Source: Tubiluchus corallicola
Taxonomy: Eukaryota; Priapulida; Priapulimorpha; Priapulimorphida; Tubiluchidae
Length of the DNA stretch: 39,326 bases
Assembly (NCBI GenBank): GCA_030141605.1
Contig: JAQGDQ010000654.1
Coordinates: 79,001 to 118,326 of the forward strand
Reading direction: 5' to 3'
Part shown: positions 1 to 11,947 of the stretch, in pieces
Numbering within the stretch: the first letter of the stretch is position 1
Layout: each line of letters begins with the position of its first letter
Notes under the pieces: model-generated
The model's input: the letters and a program-made list of their open reading frames with translations, nothing else
Told to the model about the DNA's origin: nothing
The model's database searches: none
Made by a program: the position numbers and the translations under genes

Positions 1-690
1 GCTCCTATCAGTAAGGACACTTAAGGTCATGGCTTCTATCAGTAAGGACACTTAAGGTCATGGCTTCTATCAGTAAGGACACTTAAGGTCATGGCTGCTC
101 TGAGTAAGGACTCGTAAGGTCATGGCTTCTCTCAGTAAGGACTCGTAAGGTCATGGCTTCTCTCAGTAAGGACTCGTAAGGTCATGGCTTCTCTCAGTAA
201 GGACTCGTAAGGTCATGGCTTCTCTCAGTAAGGACTCGTAAGGTCACGGCTTCTCTCAGTAAGGACTCGTAAGGTCATGGCTTCTCTCAAAAAGGACACT
301 TACGGTCATGGCTGCTCTGAGTAAGGACACTTAAGGTCATGGCTGCTCTGAGTAAGGACTCGTAAGGTCATGGCTGCTCTGAGTAAGGACTCGTAAGGTC
401 ATGGCTGCTCTGAGTAAGGACACTTAAGGTCATGGCTGCTCTGAGTAAGGACTCGTAAGGTCATGGCTGCTCTGAGTAAGGACACTTAAGGTCATGGCTG
501 CTCTGAGTAAGGACTCGTAAGGTCATGGCTGCTCTGAGTAAGGACTCGTAAGGTCATGGCTGCTCTGAGTAAGGACACTTAAGGTCATGGCTTCTCTCAA
601 AAAGGACACTTAAGGTCATGGCTGTTCTGAGTAAGGACTCGTAAGGTCATGGCTGTTCTCAGTAAAGGCATTAAGGTCATGGCTTTCACT
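1..690. repeat. 31-bp minisatellite, about 22 copies, cut by window start
   Basis: A 31-bp unit recurs head to tail: the GGTCATGGCT motif appears at 25, 56 and 87 and onward with the same spacing. Two kinds of change mark sub-types: ACACTTAAG versus ACTCGTAAG, and TTCTCTC versus GCTCTGAG. Sub-types are interspersed rather than sorted, which suggests unequal exchange or conversion. The array decays at about 660-690 into single-copy sequence. Small open frames crossing the right edge (597-882, both strands) have no recognisable content and I do not call them genes. The true left edge lies outside the window. Confidence 0.95.
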
Positions 691-2074
691 GACCTTATGA
701 CTATGTTCTTTCTTCGTGTTCTCCTGTTCCCTTGCCTTGTGTCTACTGACCTCCTGTCCTCGTTCTTTTTGACCGCTGATGCTCCCATGCTAGTCGATGA
801 TACGTTGTCTGCCTCTTTGTCCTCCAAACCTCGTAAAAGCTACAGGCTGCAAAATCTGAAAAAGTGTTACAGCCCCCGTTAAAAAATGACTACGTTGCAA
901 CGAGAATCCTGACACAGCTGCGGTCACGTGACAGTCTGGAACGATGGAGTGCATTGACCTCATCTATATAGATTCTCCCGAATGTCGTCTGGCTTGTCAA
1001 CAACCTATTTAGTTTTCCCGGAGGATGTCTGGATACAGCCAGAAATTTAAAAAAAGCAAGTGGCTGCAGTGTTTTTTCCCTGCAGTGTTGCTTTCATAAA
1101 CCAGGTCGCTTTCACGAAATTTTATATTTAGGTACCACACTTTAAAAGCATTTTGGGAAAAGATAACTAAAACGTATGGATAGTTGACAAAATTGAAGGA
1201 AATTTAGATGCTGAAACAAAAACGCTGAATTTTTTTACTGAAAAAATTATCAGAAAGGTGCCATGTTGATGAATACAGTCCGTCATAGAGTTCGTGTGTT
1301 ATTGAAGGGGGCTACAGTTTAAGAAGAATTGTTTATTCGACGGAAAATAATAGGCAACTTTGGTTTAGTGCTACACAGCCTATATGTAGGCTTACTAATT
1401 ATATTCAATTCAATTTCAATTTATTTGTCACTTTATAGTATCACAATAAAACATGATTAATAAAAGAATCTCTAATAAGTTTGGTTAAAATTGAAGAATG
1501 GTTAAAATGAATAGATAGATCTAGAACTAGAGAAAGGATAGCGAAAAGACTATAAAGTCACCTATCTGCTATCCTTTACCGAATATAGATAAAAAGATTT
1601 TTTAGACACTGTTGAACATTAATGTTATCAGTTTAATTTAGGAAACTTTAGTAATTTTTAAAATCATGACATTTTCTATATAATCCAGAGAAAAGAATAT
1701 ACATGTAGTTTAATTAGCGGGCAACAAAATAAGGTCAATCTTGATTAAAGTAAAAATTGCTTTTAGATTTTATGTGAAATACAGGTCAAAATTGTTATGA
1801 AATGATAAAAACACTTTGGGTTAATAATGCACTTAATCAACAACAGGAGTTAAATACATTTTGATTTGAGTTCAACTTCATTATTTCTGGGCTTATTGAT
1901 TAAGAACAAATCTACTGACTTGGACAATAATACTAAATAATATAATTCTCAATATACTGATAAGACAAACATTTAGCTATACAGATATTATGGGCAAATA
2001 ACTGCATAGCACAGGTACAGTTGGACTAAGAAAAAAGTAAGTTTTTACCATTTAATTAGTGAAAGAAACTAGTG
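691..2074. other. AT-rich stretch, no gene seen
   Basis: No coding exon, RNA gene or repeat edge was recognised. The sequence is AT-rich with scattered stops in all frames. Confidence 0.5.
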
Positions 2075-2082
2075 GTAAATGC

Positions 2083-2488
2083 TAGGGGTGAGCATTCTCT
2101 ACCAGAAAGCTAATTCGAATCTAACCGAATTTGTGACCTGCGAATTCGAATCGAACCGAACTTCAGTGTTTCGAATTCGAACCGAATTCGAATTGAGATT
2201 GAACGATTTTCGAACAAGTTTTCGAACCACCAGTAAAAATTGGTCTTACAAAGGTCATGCATATCAATAGATTCTGTTCTGCAATAAAACGACTAGTAAT
2301 TTGTTTCAAATTGTGTGCAGAAATCACAGCTAAATTACGCTAATTGCATGATGTTTCAATCGTTTTAATGATCAGGAACATATGTGATAGAAGTGCTGAA
2401 TTATTCGAATCTATAGTTTTGGATTCGAATCGAGTTCGCACTAAAAAACTAGTTCGAATCGAATTCGAGCGTTGGATGCTCACCCCTA
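2083..2488 (+). mobile_element. hAT-like MITE, family 1, copy 1
   Basis: The 406-bp element starts TAGGGGTGAGCAT and ends with its exact inverse ATGCTCACCCCTA. It is flanked on both sides by the perfect 8-bp duplication GTAAATGC (2075-2082 and 2489-2496). An 8-bp target duplication and a TAGGGGTG terminus are typical of the hAT superfamily. The inside is rich in TTCGAATTCGAA palindromes and has no transposase frame, so it would depend on an enzyme encoded elsewhere. Copies 2 and 3 are at 13919 and 15789. Confidence 0.88.
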
Positions 2489-2496
2489 GTAAATGC

Positions 2497-2959
2497 GCAA
2501 CATTTACTACAGGAATTCCGTATAAACTACTCTAAATGCCATTCTGTAACTGCTATTTTTTTACTATCTTATTTTTCTGTGTTTCTACTGTAACGGGCCT
2601 TATTAACAGGCTCCTAGTCTTACGTGACTAATTAATCTGTATCTCTAATTAAAAATACACGTCTTTATATTTTTCATCGTTCGATATTTTATCCTGTCTT
2701 CATCCTGACGAATCATCATCATTAGCAGCAATTCAGTATAATTGTCATCATCGCCATCATTGCGATCAGTATTAATATCACCATCACTGTCATCATCGTC
2801 AGCATCGTCTTTATCGTATCCTCGCATCCGACTTGCAGTGTGGAGATACCCGTATCAGACCCAGTCTGTTTTGTAAATCCACTATAAATTAATAAAGTTT
2901 AAACTATCTAATCTGAACACTGCAAAACTGTGATAAATGGATAAGAAAATAAGTAAATA

Positions 2960-2960
<1 letters not shown>
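2497..2960. other. Intergenic, CAT/ATC-rich patch, no gene seen
   Basis: It holds an imperfect CAT/ATC-rich stretch at about 2700-2825. The minus-strand frame through it is aspartate-rich (DDDD) and looks like a translated simple repeat. Nothing else was recognised. Confidence 0.45.
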
Positions 2961-3341
<381 letters not shown>

Positions 3342-3800
3342 TTTAAATTCAAATCTAACTAACACCTTGGACCTTTAATTATGAAAACAACCAGGTGTAC
3401 CAAGTTACCAAGTAAAAATATAAATAAATACGTAGTTTAATGACTATATCGAAGAATATTACAGTGATGTTGCAGGTAAATTTCAACGTTTGGCTTTCGT
3501 GTTCGTGAGTATAATGTATATTTGGGCTTACTGGCCCATTTGAAGAGAAAGTATTATGTCTATTTGGGCCTATAGACGCACACACACACAAAAACACCCA
3601 CCCACCCTCCAAAAACACACACAATCACGCACGAACGCACACACACATATAGACGCGTTTTTCTGCAAAAAAATTTTTGATCTGTATAAGTTTCAAGAAC
3701 TTTTACAAGTTTTACTTTTCCTTTTTTGTTAAAATATTAGTACGGTATATCATAATAAAAAATTGAACATGGATCATCAAATCAGAGCTGGAGTAAAATC
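3342..3800. other. AT-rich stretch with CA-rich patch, no gene seen
   Basis: A degenerate CACACA patch lies at about 3578-3650. No gene or repeat edge was recognised in the rest. Confidence 0.4.
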
Positions 3801-4244
3801 CAGGGGCGTATCAAGACTTCACGACTCCCTAGTTGTGCTGATAGATCTGTCCCGCGCATCGAGTTTGTATTGTGAATTTATGATTGACTATATACTGAGC
3901 AGATTAAACAATTACTTGTCGTGTATTAGTAATACTATTAATCTAATTTCTGCATGATCATTGTTAATTACGTGTCTATTAACAGGGCTTATATATAAAG
4001 CATGCTGAGTAACTGTTTGTTGTACTACTTTGTACTTGTTCGTTATATGCACTTATATAGCAGCCTGTTTCAGTAACCGCCTGTGGTGCGTTACACATTG
4101 CTTGTTTTATATGAATATGAACGGATACGCGTTTTCCGATTAGAATAAGAATTTTTTAAAAGTGGGCGCCTAAAATGTGGTGCCCCTCAAACTTTGGCGC
4201 CCTGGGCTATAGCCTAGTTAGCCTGTTGGTTATTACGCCCCCTG
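3801..4244. mobile_element. hAT-like MITE, family 2 (CAGGGGCG ends)
   Basis: The left end reads CAGGGGCGTATCAAG. The right end is the inverse of CAGGGGGCGTAATAACC. The flanking 8-mers are GTAAAATC (3793-3800) and GTAAGGCC (4245-4252), which match at 5 of 8 positions and differ only by transitions, as an old target duplication would. The right part contains GGGCTATAGCCTAGTTAGCC, which resembles the right ends of the elements at 20142 and 23763. No transposase frame is visible. Confidence 0.55.
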
Positions 4245-4389
4245 GTAAGGCCTCAAGAGGTAAGTGGTAAGTCCTCAAGAGGTCCTAGCCACTGAAAAGA
4301 TTATGATACCTCCCCCCACGCATATATGTGTAATTTAGAATAAACAAGACTAAACTGTAGATCTTCATGTCCATGATACCGACATTTTC

Positions 4390-4516
4390 TAAACAAACAC
4401 AGAAACCGTCACACATATTCTGGTATATTTTGTTTTTGGGCAATTATTCGATTTGAAAAAAAAATTGTGGGTTCCTCTTCCCCTGAGGCCCGAGGAAATG
4501 TTTATTGTGTTTAATC
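4390..4516 (+). repeat. Diverged fragment of the repeat that brackets the last receptor exon
   Basis: This segment aligns by eye with about 38524-38640. Both hold an AAACACAGAA block, then GGTATATTTT, then AATTATTCGATT followed by a run of A, then GAGGCCC. It therefore belongs to the same dispersed family as the two long inverted arms at 36075 and 38259. It stops directly beside the TTAA-flanked element at 4522. Confidence 0.6.
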
Positions 4517-4521
4517 GTTAA

Positions 4522-6090
4522 AGGAAAGAACAAGTCACGCATTATGTTGGGTTTATTTTACTGTTTTCACTTAAACTGTTTGTGGTGTGCTAAAGGAAAG
4601 AACGAGTCACTCAGTATGTTGGGTTTATTTCACTGTTATCACTTAAACTGTTTGTGGTGTGCTAAAGGAAAGAACAAGTCACTCATTATGTTGGGTTTAT
4701 TTTACTGTTTTCACTTAAACTGTTTGTGGTGTGCTGAAGGAAAGAACAAGTCACTCATTATGTTGGGTTTATTTTACTGTTTTCACTTAAACTGTTTGTG
4801 GTGTGCTGAAGGAAAGAACAAGTCACTCATTATGTTAGGTTTATTTTACTGTTTTCACTTAAACTGTTTGTGGTGTGCTAAATGAAAGAACAAGTTACTC
4901 ATTATGTTGGGTTTATTTTACTGTTTTCACTTAAACTGTTTGTGGTGTGCTAAAGGAAATAACAAGTCACTCATAATGTTGGGTTTATTTTATTGTTTTC
5001 ACTTAAACTGTTTGTGGTGTGCTGAAGGAAAGAACAAGTCACTCATTATGTTGGGTTTATTTTACTGTTTGCACTTAAACTGTTTGTGGTGTGCTAAAGG
5101 AAAGAACAAGTCACTCACTATGTTGGGTTTATTTTACTGTTTTCACTTAAACTGTTTGTGGTGTGCTGAAGGAAAGAACAAGTCACTCATTATGTTGGGT
5201 TTATTTTACTGTTTTCACTTAAACTGTTTGTGGTGTGCTAAAGGAAAGAACAAGTCACTCATTATGTTGGGTTTATTTTACAGTTTTCACTTAAACTGTT
5301 TGTGGTGTGCTAAAGGAAAGAACAAGTCACTCATTATGTTGGGTTTATTTTACTGTTATCACTTAAACTGTTTGTGGTATGCTAAAGGAAAGAACAAGTC
5401 TCTCATTATGTTGGGTTTATTTTACTGTTTTCACTTAAACTGTTTGTGGTGTGCTAAAGGAAAGAACAAGTCACTCATTATGTTGGGTTTATTTTACTGT
5501 TTTCACTTAAACTGTTTGTGGTATGGTAAAGGAAAGAACGAGTCACTCAGTATGTTGGGTTTATTCACTGTTATCACTTAAACTGTTTGTGGTGTGCTAA
5601 AGGAAAGAACAAGTCACTCATTATGTTGGGTTTATTTTACCGTTTTCACTTAAACTGTTTGTGCTGTGCTAAAGGAAAGAACAAGTCACTCATTATGTTG
5701 GGTTTATTTTACTGTTATCACTTAAATTGTTCGTGGTGTGCTAAAGGAAAGAACAAGTCACTCATTATGTTGGGTTTATTTTACCGGTTTCAGTTAAACT
5801 GTTTGTGCTGTGCTAAAGGAAAGAACCAGTCACTCAGTATGTTGGGTTTATTTTACCGTTTTCACTTAAATTGTTTGTGCTGTGCTAAAGGAAAGAACAA
5901 GTCACTCATTATGTTGGGTTTATTTTACTGTTATCACTTAAACTGTTCGTGATGTGCTAAAGGAAATAACAAGTCGCTCATTATGTTGGGTTTATTTTAC
6001 CGTTTTCGCTTAAACTGTTTGTGCTGTGCTAAAGGGAAGAACAAGTCACTCAGTATGTTGGGTTTATTTTACTGTTTTCACTTAAACTTG
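4522..6090. repeat. 72-bp minisatellite, about 21.7 copies
   Basis: The ATGTTGGGTTTATT motif recurs every 72 bp, for example at 4544 and 4616. Because 72 is a multiple of three, one + frame stays open over hundreds of bases and would read a monotonous 24-residue repeat (MLGLFYCFHLNC...). The frame is broken by a stop near 4883 and a small length change near 5565. There is no initiation context, no splice logic and no recognised domain. I regard the open frames as by-products of unit length. Confidence 0.93.
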
Positions 6091-6583
6091 GAAGATTATG
6101 ACAAAGATACTTGCAAAAAACTCTATAAAGCATAATTCTAAAATAAACTACCTCTGAATAGGAATTTTCGGGAGTGGTGGCTGCCGCCATTTGTTTCAAA
6201 ATTATGACGTAACTGGGGACTTCGTGACTTTTCGTAAGCGCATCGTGTCTTTCCGTGAGCGCGCACTGCTTAAAATATACAGACTTCTGCAGCTTACAAT
6301 ATTCACGCGAAAATTTACAAAATCAGCTGTATAATTTTTTGTAAAAACTTACTATACTTTTGACGAAGATTGACAGTGCGCTACTTTTCTTCAGGACGAA
6401 TGACGTCATTGGAAGAAGAATGGTCGTTCAAAATGGGAGCGCACAAGCATGAAATGATCGCGACTTTAAAGTGATTTTACTAATGACACGAGGCGCTTAT
6501 TGCAGTTCTATTACTAAATCTTTCTGCCATTTTTTGCGAACGCATAAATCAGCCTGACTTTCTCAAAAGTCTTGCACTTTCCT
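4522..6583. mobile_element. TTAA-flanked inverted-repeat element carrying a minisatellite
   Basis: TTAA occurs at 4518-4521 and 6584-6587. The element begins AGGAAAGAACAAG and ends CTTGCACTTTCCT, so its ends are short imperfect inverted repeats. A TTAA target duplication is the hallmark of piggyBac-type insertion, but no transposase is present. The left three quarters is a 72-bp tandem array whose unit contains the left terminus itself. The right ~490 bp is single-copy, with CpG-bearing motifs such as TGACGTCATT. It resembles the AGGAAAACC elements at 17798, 25559 and 26409 only in its ends and target. Confidence 0.6.
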
Positions 6584-6645
6584 TTAATCAAGAGCTGAGC
6601 TTATTTTCATTAGGCCTACACCTAAATTCAGGCTTCTATCGTGAC

Positions 6646-7147
6646 CAGGCTGCATAAGATTATGGATATCCATAAAATAAGACCAAAAATCCATAAAATA
6701 AAATTTGAAAAATCCATAAAATAAGAAAAGCATAAAATAAAAAAAATATTTTTTTTTGTGAATTTTTGTACAAAGTAACGAGTTGTAAGCATTGGCAACA
6801 CTGAAAACGAACGTTAGAAGGAGAGAAAGAGAAAGAAAACAAACCAACAAAAGTGCATTTCCGGATTTGCTATTTTACATTGTTTTTTCTCATTGTCTTT
6901 TTGTTATCAAGATGGCGAAGTTTCAACCAAAGCATGAGCTGGAGTTCGGCCTGAAACTAAGTCCTGCGTGTCTAAAAACACGTTTCAAGCCTCCTGTTTT
7001 TACTTTTTAATTGATTTCCCCCTGGACATCTCGTTTCAGATATAGTCTATTTTTTATTTTATTGATATCCATAAAATAAAATTTCAAAAATCCATAAAAT
7101 AAGCTATTTTATTTATTTTATACATATCCATAATCTTATGCACCCTG
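6646..7147. mobile_element. hAT-like MITE, family 3 (CAGGSTGCATAAG ends)
   Basis: The ends are inverted repeats of about 25 bp: CAGGCTGCATAAGATTATGG at the left and the inverse of CAGGGTGCATAAGATTATGG at the right. The flanking 8-mers are ATCGTGAC and ATCATGAC (7 of 8 identical), which fits a hAT-type insertion. Inside, the subterminal motif ATCCATAAAATAA recurs several times on both strands. The small open frames inside (about 6584-7010) are chance. Confidence 0.8.
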
Positions 7148-9724
7148 ATCATGACCATTGAAAAATGAATTCATTTATTGAATGCATTTATGGTTTACTT
7201 GAATGTATGAGCAAGCCAATGCCCTGGTTTTCCGATATATAGATCATAAACAAGCTAACAAGGTTGTTTACAGCGGAACCATTACGGACGTAAACAACGT
7301 GTAGTCTACGCACACCCTACATTTGCAAACATCGATTGACAGTAACTGCGGGGTCAAGCACCCACCCTGGTTCATTCCAGAAAAAAATGCGGACAGCTGC
7401 CAGTCAGGGGTAAAGGGTTAACACACTGTCAAGGCTGGCGCTAACAAAGAGTTTTTATAGCGTTTCCAGTCTAGACAGGCGATACCACGTGATACGTGGC
7501 TGAGCATCGTTATTGTGTCCTAGAATTATTCTTCTAGCTTAACTCACTCACAATTTCAGTAGTTTAACAAGGCGATGTAGGTTGTACTCGTCACGCTGCC
7601 TTTTTCAACATGTAATTATAACGATATTGAAAACCGGTTTGCGCTGTTTGTTGATTCAACAAATTTTATTTCAAGCGCTTTTTAGACCAGGTCTGCCAGC
7701 GAAGGTCGTTGACGCTTCGGGACGAAAGGGTTACGTTTTGAAGGCTAAAACCGAGTCGAATGGTGAAAGGAAAGGCGTATCAATATGTTAAAGTTAAAAT
7801 TATTAACGATAGGCCCAAATTTAGCCTCAACATTCTGTGTACATATGCAGTCAGACAAAACTACTATGTTTGTGGTTTTCTTCCATAATTATTCCTTCAT
7901 GCCTGGAGGTATAGATTTGCCAACATTCTGAGGGAATATTTCTCTCGTAAAGAAATGTAATGATTAGTTGCCTTAGCAAAATGAACATAAATGATGTCTT
8001 TTCTCTGTGGGCAGTTGCAGGTCAATTAATTATCATTTTTATATCTCACTTTCAACTTTGCTTTTTTTGCCCAGTCGTACAAAATGGAACAATGATTAAC
8101 ATTTAAAATTAAAAGATTATTTCTTACTACATAGCGCCGACGCATTACTAGCTACACTCTCTTCATTCACGTTTATGCATTTGTATATAAACACAGAAGT
8201 TGCGCAAAGCATTTTTGTCCAAGCAAGATTTTCACGACTTAAAAATAAAAATGTATTATTCTTTCCTAATAACGCGTAGGTACGCCCTGGCATGTATGAC
8301 TACGCATAGTCTGACGCATGCGCTTTGCGTTTCATGGCGGGGTCATGCAGAGGACAAGCGGCAGTAGAAAGATGAAAACTGGGTCAATGTAGTTGTGCGT
8401 GTGGATGCCTCCCAATTGGACTGCTCGTTACACCGGGCGTGTTTACTGGCAGCCGTCTGCGCCAGAATTATAATATTTGTCTTCTCTCGTGATCTGATTC
8501 AAGATTTTCTTTGCTAAAGGATTCGTTTTGTTGCGATAATGGCATTACGTCGAAAAAGAAAGAAGGAACTGACGTTCAACGACGATGCCGTATTTTGTGT
8601 TTCATTTTGAAGAAATGTGAAGTGTAAACTGGGCGCTTTGAGGGATACGTTTCAACATAGAGGATCCGAGTGCCGAAAAATCTAGAACTGCTTACACAAG
8701 GCTATTATAGGTACGTGTTTTTCGAAGTGAATTCTTCACTGTTTTGCCATTATTTTTAATTCCAATAATTTTTGCTCGCGACTACAGTAGGTTGATAGTA
8801 AGCTGTTATAAAATTAAGCATACTCCCGCAGGGCTCTGTAGAATTATGTACAATTGAAAACTGTCCGTTTTGAACTATCGCAAAAAAAGAAACTTCTAGT
8901 TTCACGATTTTCAAACAGTAAACTTCTGCGTGTTTTTAAATGACTAAATTACGTTAAACCAAACAAGTGATTTTTAGGTTAACGGGCATAGTACTTGCTT
9001 TTTCCAAAAAAAAACACTAAACGATACAACATCATCACAAATGATGTCGTCATTTCGTTGTTACAGCCTAAAACAGTACCAGCCCCACCCCTTAAATATA
9101 GTAACTGTTGTAAAAATGTAATTATTTTCTTATACGTCACTTTGCCACTCTGTCATTTTTCAATAGGATAAATTTCCTGCATTTCTAACTGATAGTGATC
9201 GTCAGCATTATTAAATTTTTAAACTTACACGTGCGAATTTACTAACAAGTTAACACGTATATACTTTACTGTTTATTCATAACACTTAGAAAAATAAAAA
9301 CATTACAGTATTAGTTAAAAGATATCATAATAATGATAATGTTTAGTTATTTGATGTGTGTGTGTGTGTCATTACATGTCGTTACATTATTTTCATTGTG
9401 GTGAAAAACTACAAGTGAACAAAAAATTCGGAATTTATCCATGCAAAGTAGGTTAGGTCTTGCTCAGAGGTATTAATGTAAAGTACTTTAATAAGATGAC
9501 AGAAGAAAAATGGATTTAACCTTGCAGGCCCACGCCTTTCAAGGCAATCCAGCACCTGCCTTCTTTCGCCAAGGTGACCAACGGTCACTGTAATTACCTA
9601 TTGATTTCAGCAACCGCGGATCGACGAGAGGAGAGGACAAAGGAGGCTGCGAGATAAAGAGACTGCCGCGCATTTGCATGTTGTGGTAACTTCTTTTGAG
9701 AAAGGAGAGCTGGGTGGATGAGCT
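7148..9724. other. No coding gene seen; relatively CpG-bearing patch near 8280-8710
   Basis: No coding exon or repeat edge was recognised. The part from about 8280 to 8710 is less AT-rich and has more CpG than its surroundings. It ends in a good donor-like site, TATAG|GTACGT, at 8710/8711. A promoter or untranslated first exon of the downstream receptor could sit here, but only one weak signal supports it. A short (GT)n tract lies at about 9354-9369. Confidence 0.3.
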
Positions 9725-10070
<346 letters not shown>

Positions 10071-10094
10071 AGTTTATACTATTATACTATTTAA

Positions 10095-10842
10095 AAGCTT
10101 ATCAGTAATATCTGCCAGAAACTGTACATATAGAAGGAGAAGGAAACAAGACAGAACAATTTTTGCTTTTTTGGACGTACCGTATTTATAGATTTGTAGT
10201 TGTAATGTTTTACGTGTGTACACTGCTTACCTAACAAAATAACTATTTCTGAGGCTACGTAATATGTATCAAAAAATTGCTGTCAGAAGACATACCTCCA
10301 TTGCCTTGCTTTGACTGCAGCGAAGTCATTTCTATTCAAAGAATCAAATGTTATTCTAGGAATTTCTTTGCCTGACCTGTATGTTACGAAATTTTGTTGG
10401 TCAACGCATGACAAACTTACATTTAACCAAACTGTGTAGAAAATATTTTAACATATTTAACATATTTTGTTGGGTATTTACAATCACAATTCACGCAACA
10501 CATACACTGTTTACGAAGATATAAATACATACAATAAATTGTATAATGCTACAAAAACATACTACGTTAATAAAAATACAGTTATACGAGTCAAATTCAG
10601 TAATTCAAACTTTGATGTGTAAACCTAATGGTACAACATAAATATGCATAAACACAAATTTAAGGTTGTTGCATACACATATAGTATGTAATTTACATAA
10701 GTGACGTTATATATATATATATATATATAGTTCGTTTTTTAATTTATAGTAATTACATCCTGAAACTGAAACATTTAAAAAAAAATTACAAGCAATTTGG
10801 AGAGTTTCTGTATCATTTGAGCCTAATAACAAACAATAAAAC
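10095..10842. other. AT-rich stretch with (TA)n, no gene seen
   Basis: A short (TA)n tract lies at about 10710-10728. Nothing else was recognised. Confidence 0.4.
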
Positions 10843-11222
10843 GCGAATATCATTGTCATCTTTATGCAGGTTGTTTACCATCGTTTGTGGTTTTCTGAAT
10901 TTATCCTTTTATCAAGAGGTATTAGGAAGTTTTAATATTATGTTTTACTAAATACCAGAATCCAGGAAAAAGTCTCAGAAAAAAAGTCACATGAAAAAAG
11001 TCACAGGAAGACAGGAAAAAAGAAATAACCTTAACCCTAACCCTAGCCAAATTTAATTGTGACTTTTTTCCTGTGACTTTTTTTACCTGTAACTTTTTAC
11101 CTGGATGCTGGTATTTAGTTAAATATAATATAAAAACTGCCTAATTCCTCTTGATGAAAAGATAATTGCAGAAAACCACAAACGATGTTCAACAACTTGC
11201 ATAAAGATGACGATGATATTCG
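10843..11222. repeat. Hairpin (fold-back) element with telomere-like core
   Basis: The outer ~110 bp on the left (CGAATATCATTGTCATCTTT onward) reappear inverted at the right end (to 11222). The shared inner blocks include CATCGTTTGTGGTTTTCTG and the inverse pair ATCAAGAGG / CCTCTTGAT. Between the arms lie AAAGTCACAGGAAAAAAG-type motifs, the core AACCCTAACCCTAGCC near 11034-11048, and the inverse CTTTTTTCCTGTGAC. The whole is nearly palindromic and could extrude as a hairpin. No coding capacity. Confidence 0.75.
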
Positions 11223-11235
11223 ACAAGTGATATTT

Positions 11236-11650
11236 GACATGTCACAGGAAAAAAGTCGCATGAAAAAAGTCACAGGAATAAAGTCACAGGAATACAGGAA
11301 AAAAGAAATAACCTTAACCCTAACCCTTGCCAAATTTAATTGTGACTTTTTTCCTGTGACTTTTCGTAGCCAAAATTGTGACTTTTTCCCTGTGACTTTT
11401 CATAGCCAAAGTTGTGACTTTTTACTGTGACTTTCGTAGCCAAAATTGTGACTTTTTCCCTTTGACTTTTGATAGCCAAAATTGTCACTTTCTCCCTGTG
11501 ACTTTCGTAGCCAAAATTGTCACTTTTTCCCTGTGACTTTTCGTAGCCAAAATTGTCACTTTTTCCCTGTGACTTTTCATAGCCAAAATTGTGACTTTTT
11601 CCTGTGACTTTCGTAGCCAAAATTGTGACTTTTTCCTGTCACTTTATTAT
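11236..11650. repeat. Telomere-core repeat with 35-bp minisatellite
   Basis: It opens with GTCACAGGAAAAAAGTC, followed by AACCTTAACCCTAACCC (about 11310-11326). It then runs into a tandem array of about eight copies of a ~35-bp unit (TTTCGTAGCCAAAATTGTGA plus CTTTTTCCCTGTGAC) to 11645. The unit is the right-hand arm motif of this repeat family, so the array looks like local amplification of one arm. The minus-strand frame across it (11336-11620) is a shadow of the repeat. Confidence 0.8.
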
Positions 11651-11947
11651 CGGTCACCAATCAGTAGTTATAGTTTATTATTCATTTATTTCCGAAAAAT
11701 TTTAGAACACGTGGTTTGCAATACAAATTTGTAACATAAAACATAGAGAACATTGCATTAGCACAACACAAATATGTGATCAAACATGTGCGGATGACGC
11801 AGGAACAAGAAAGCACGGTGTTCACGTTTCAACAAGTTCGTGCTCGTCTAACGAATTGTTGAAAACTTTAAATTAAATTTAATTAAGATAATTTTGTGTG
11901 TCCTCTGCGCGGTTAAATTTTTCATTTCATATAAGGATTTGCGGTTC

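Noticed and set aside
1-690. CRISPR-like array
   Set aside because: Units are contiguous 31-bp repeats without unique spacers, in a eukaryotic sequence; ordinary minisatellite.
4505-5952. Apparent repetitive protein of 24-residue units
   Set aside because: Translation of the 72-bp minisatellite, broken by a stop and a length change, with no start context or domain; sits inside a TTAA-flanked element.
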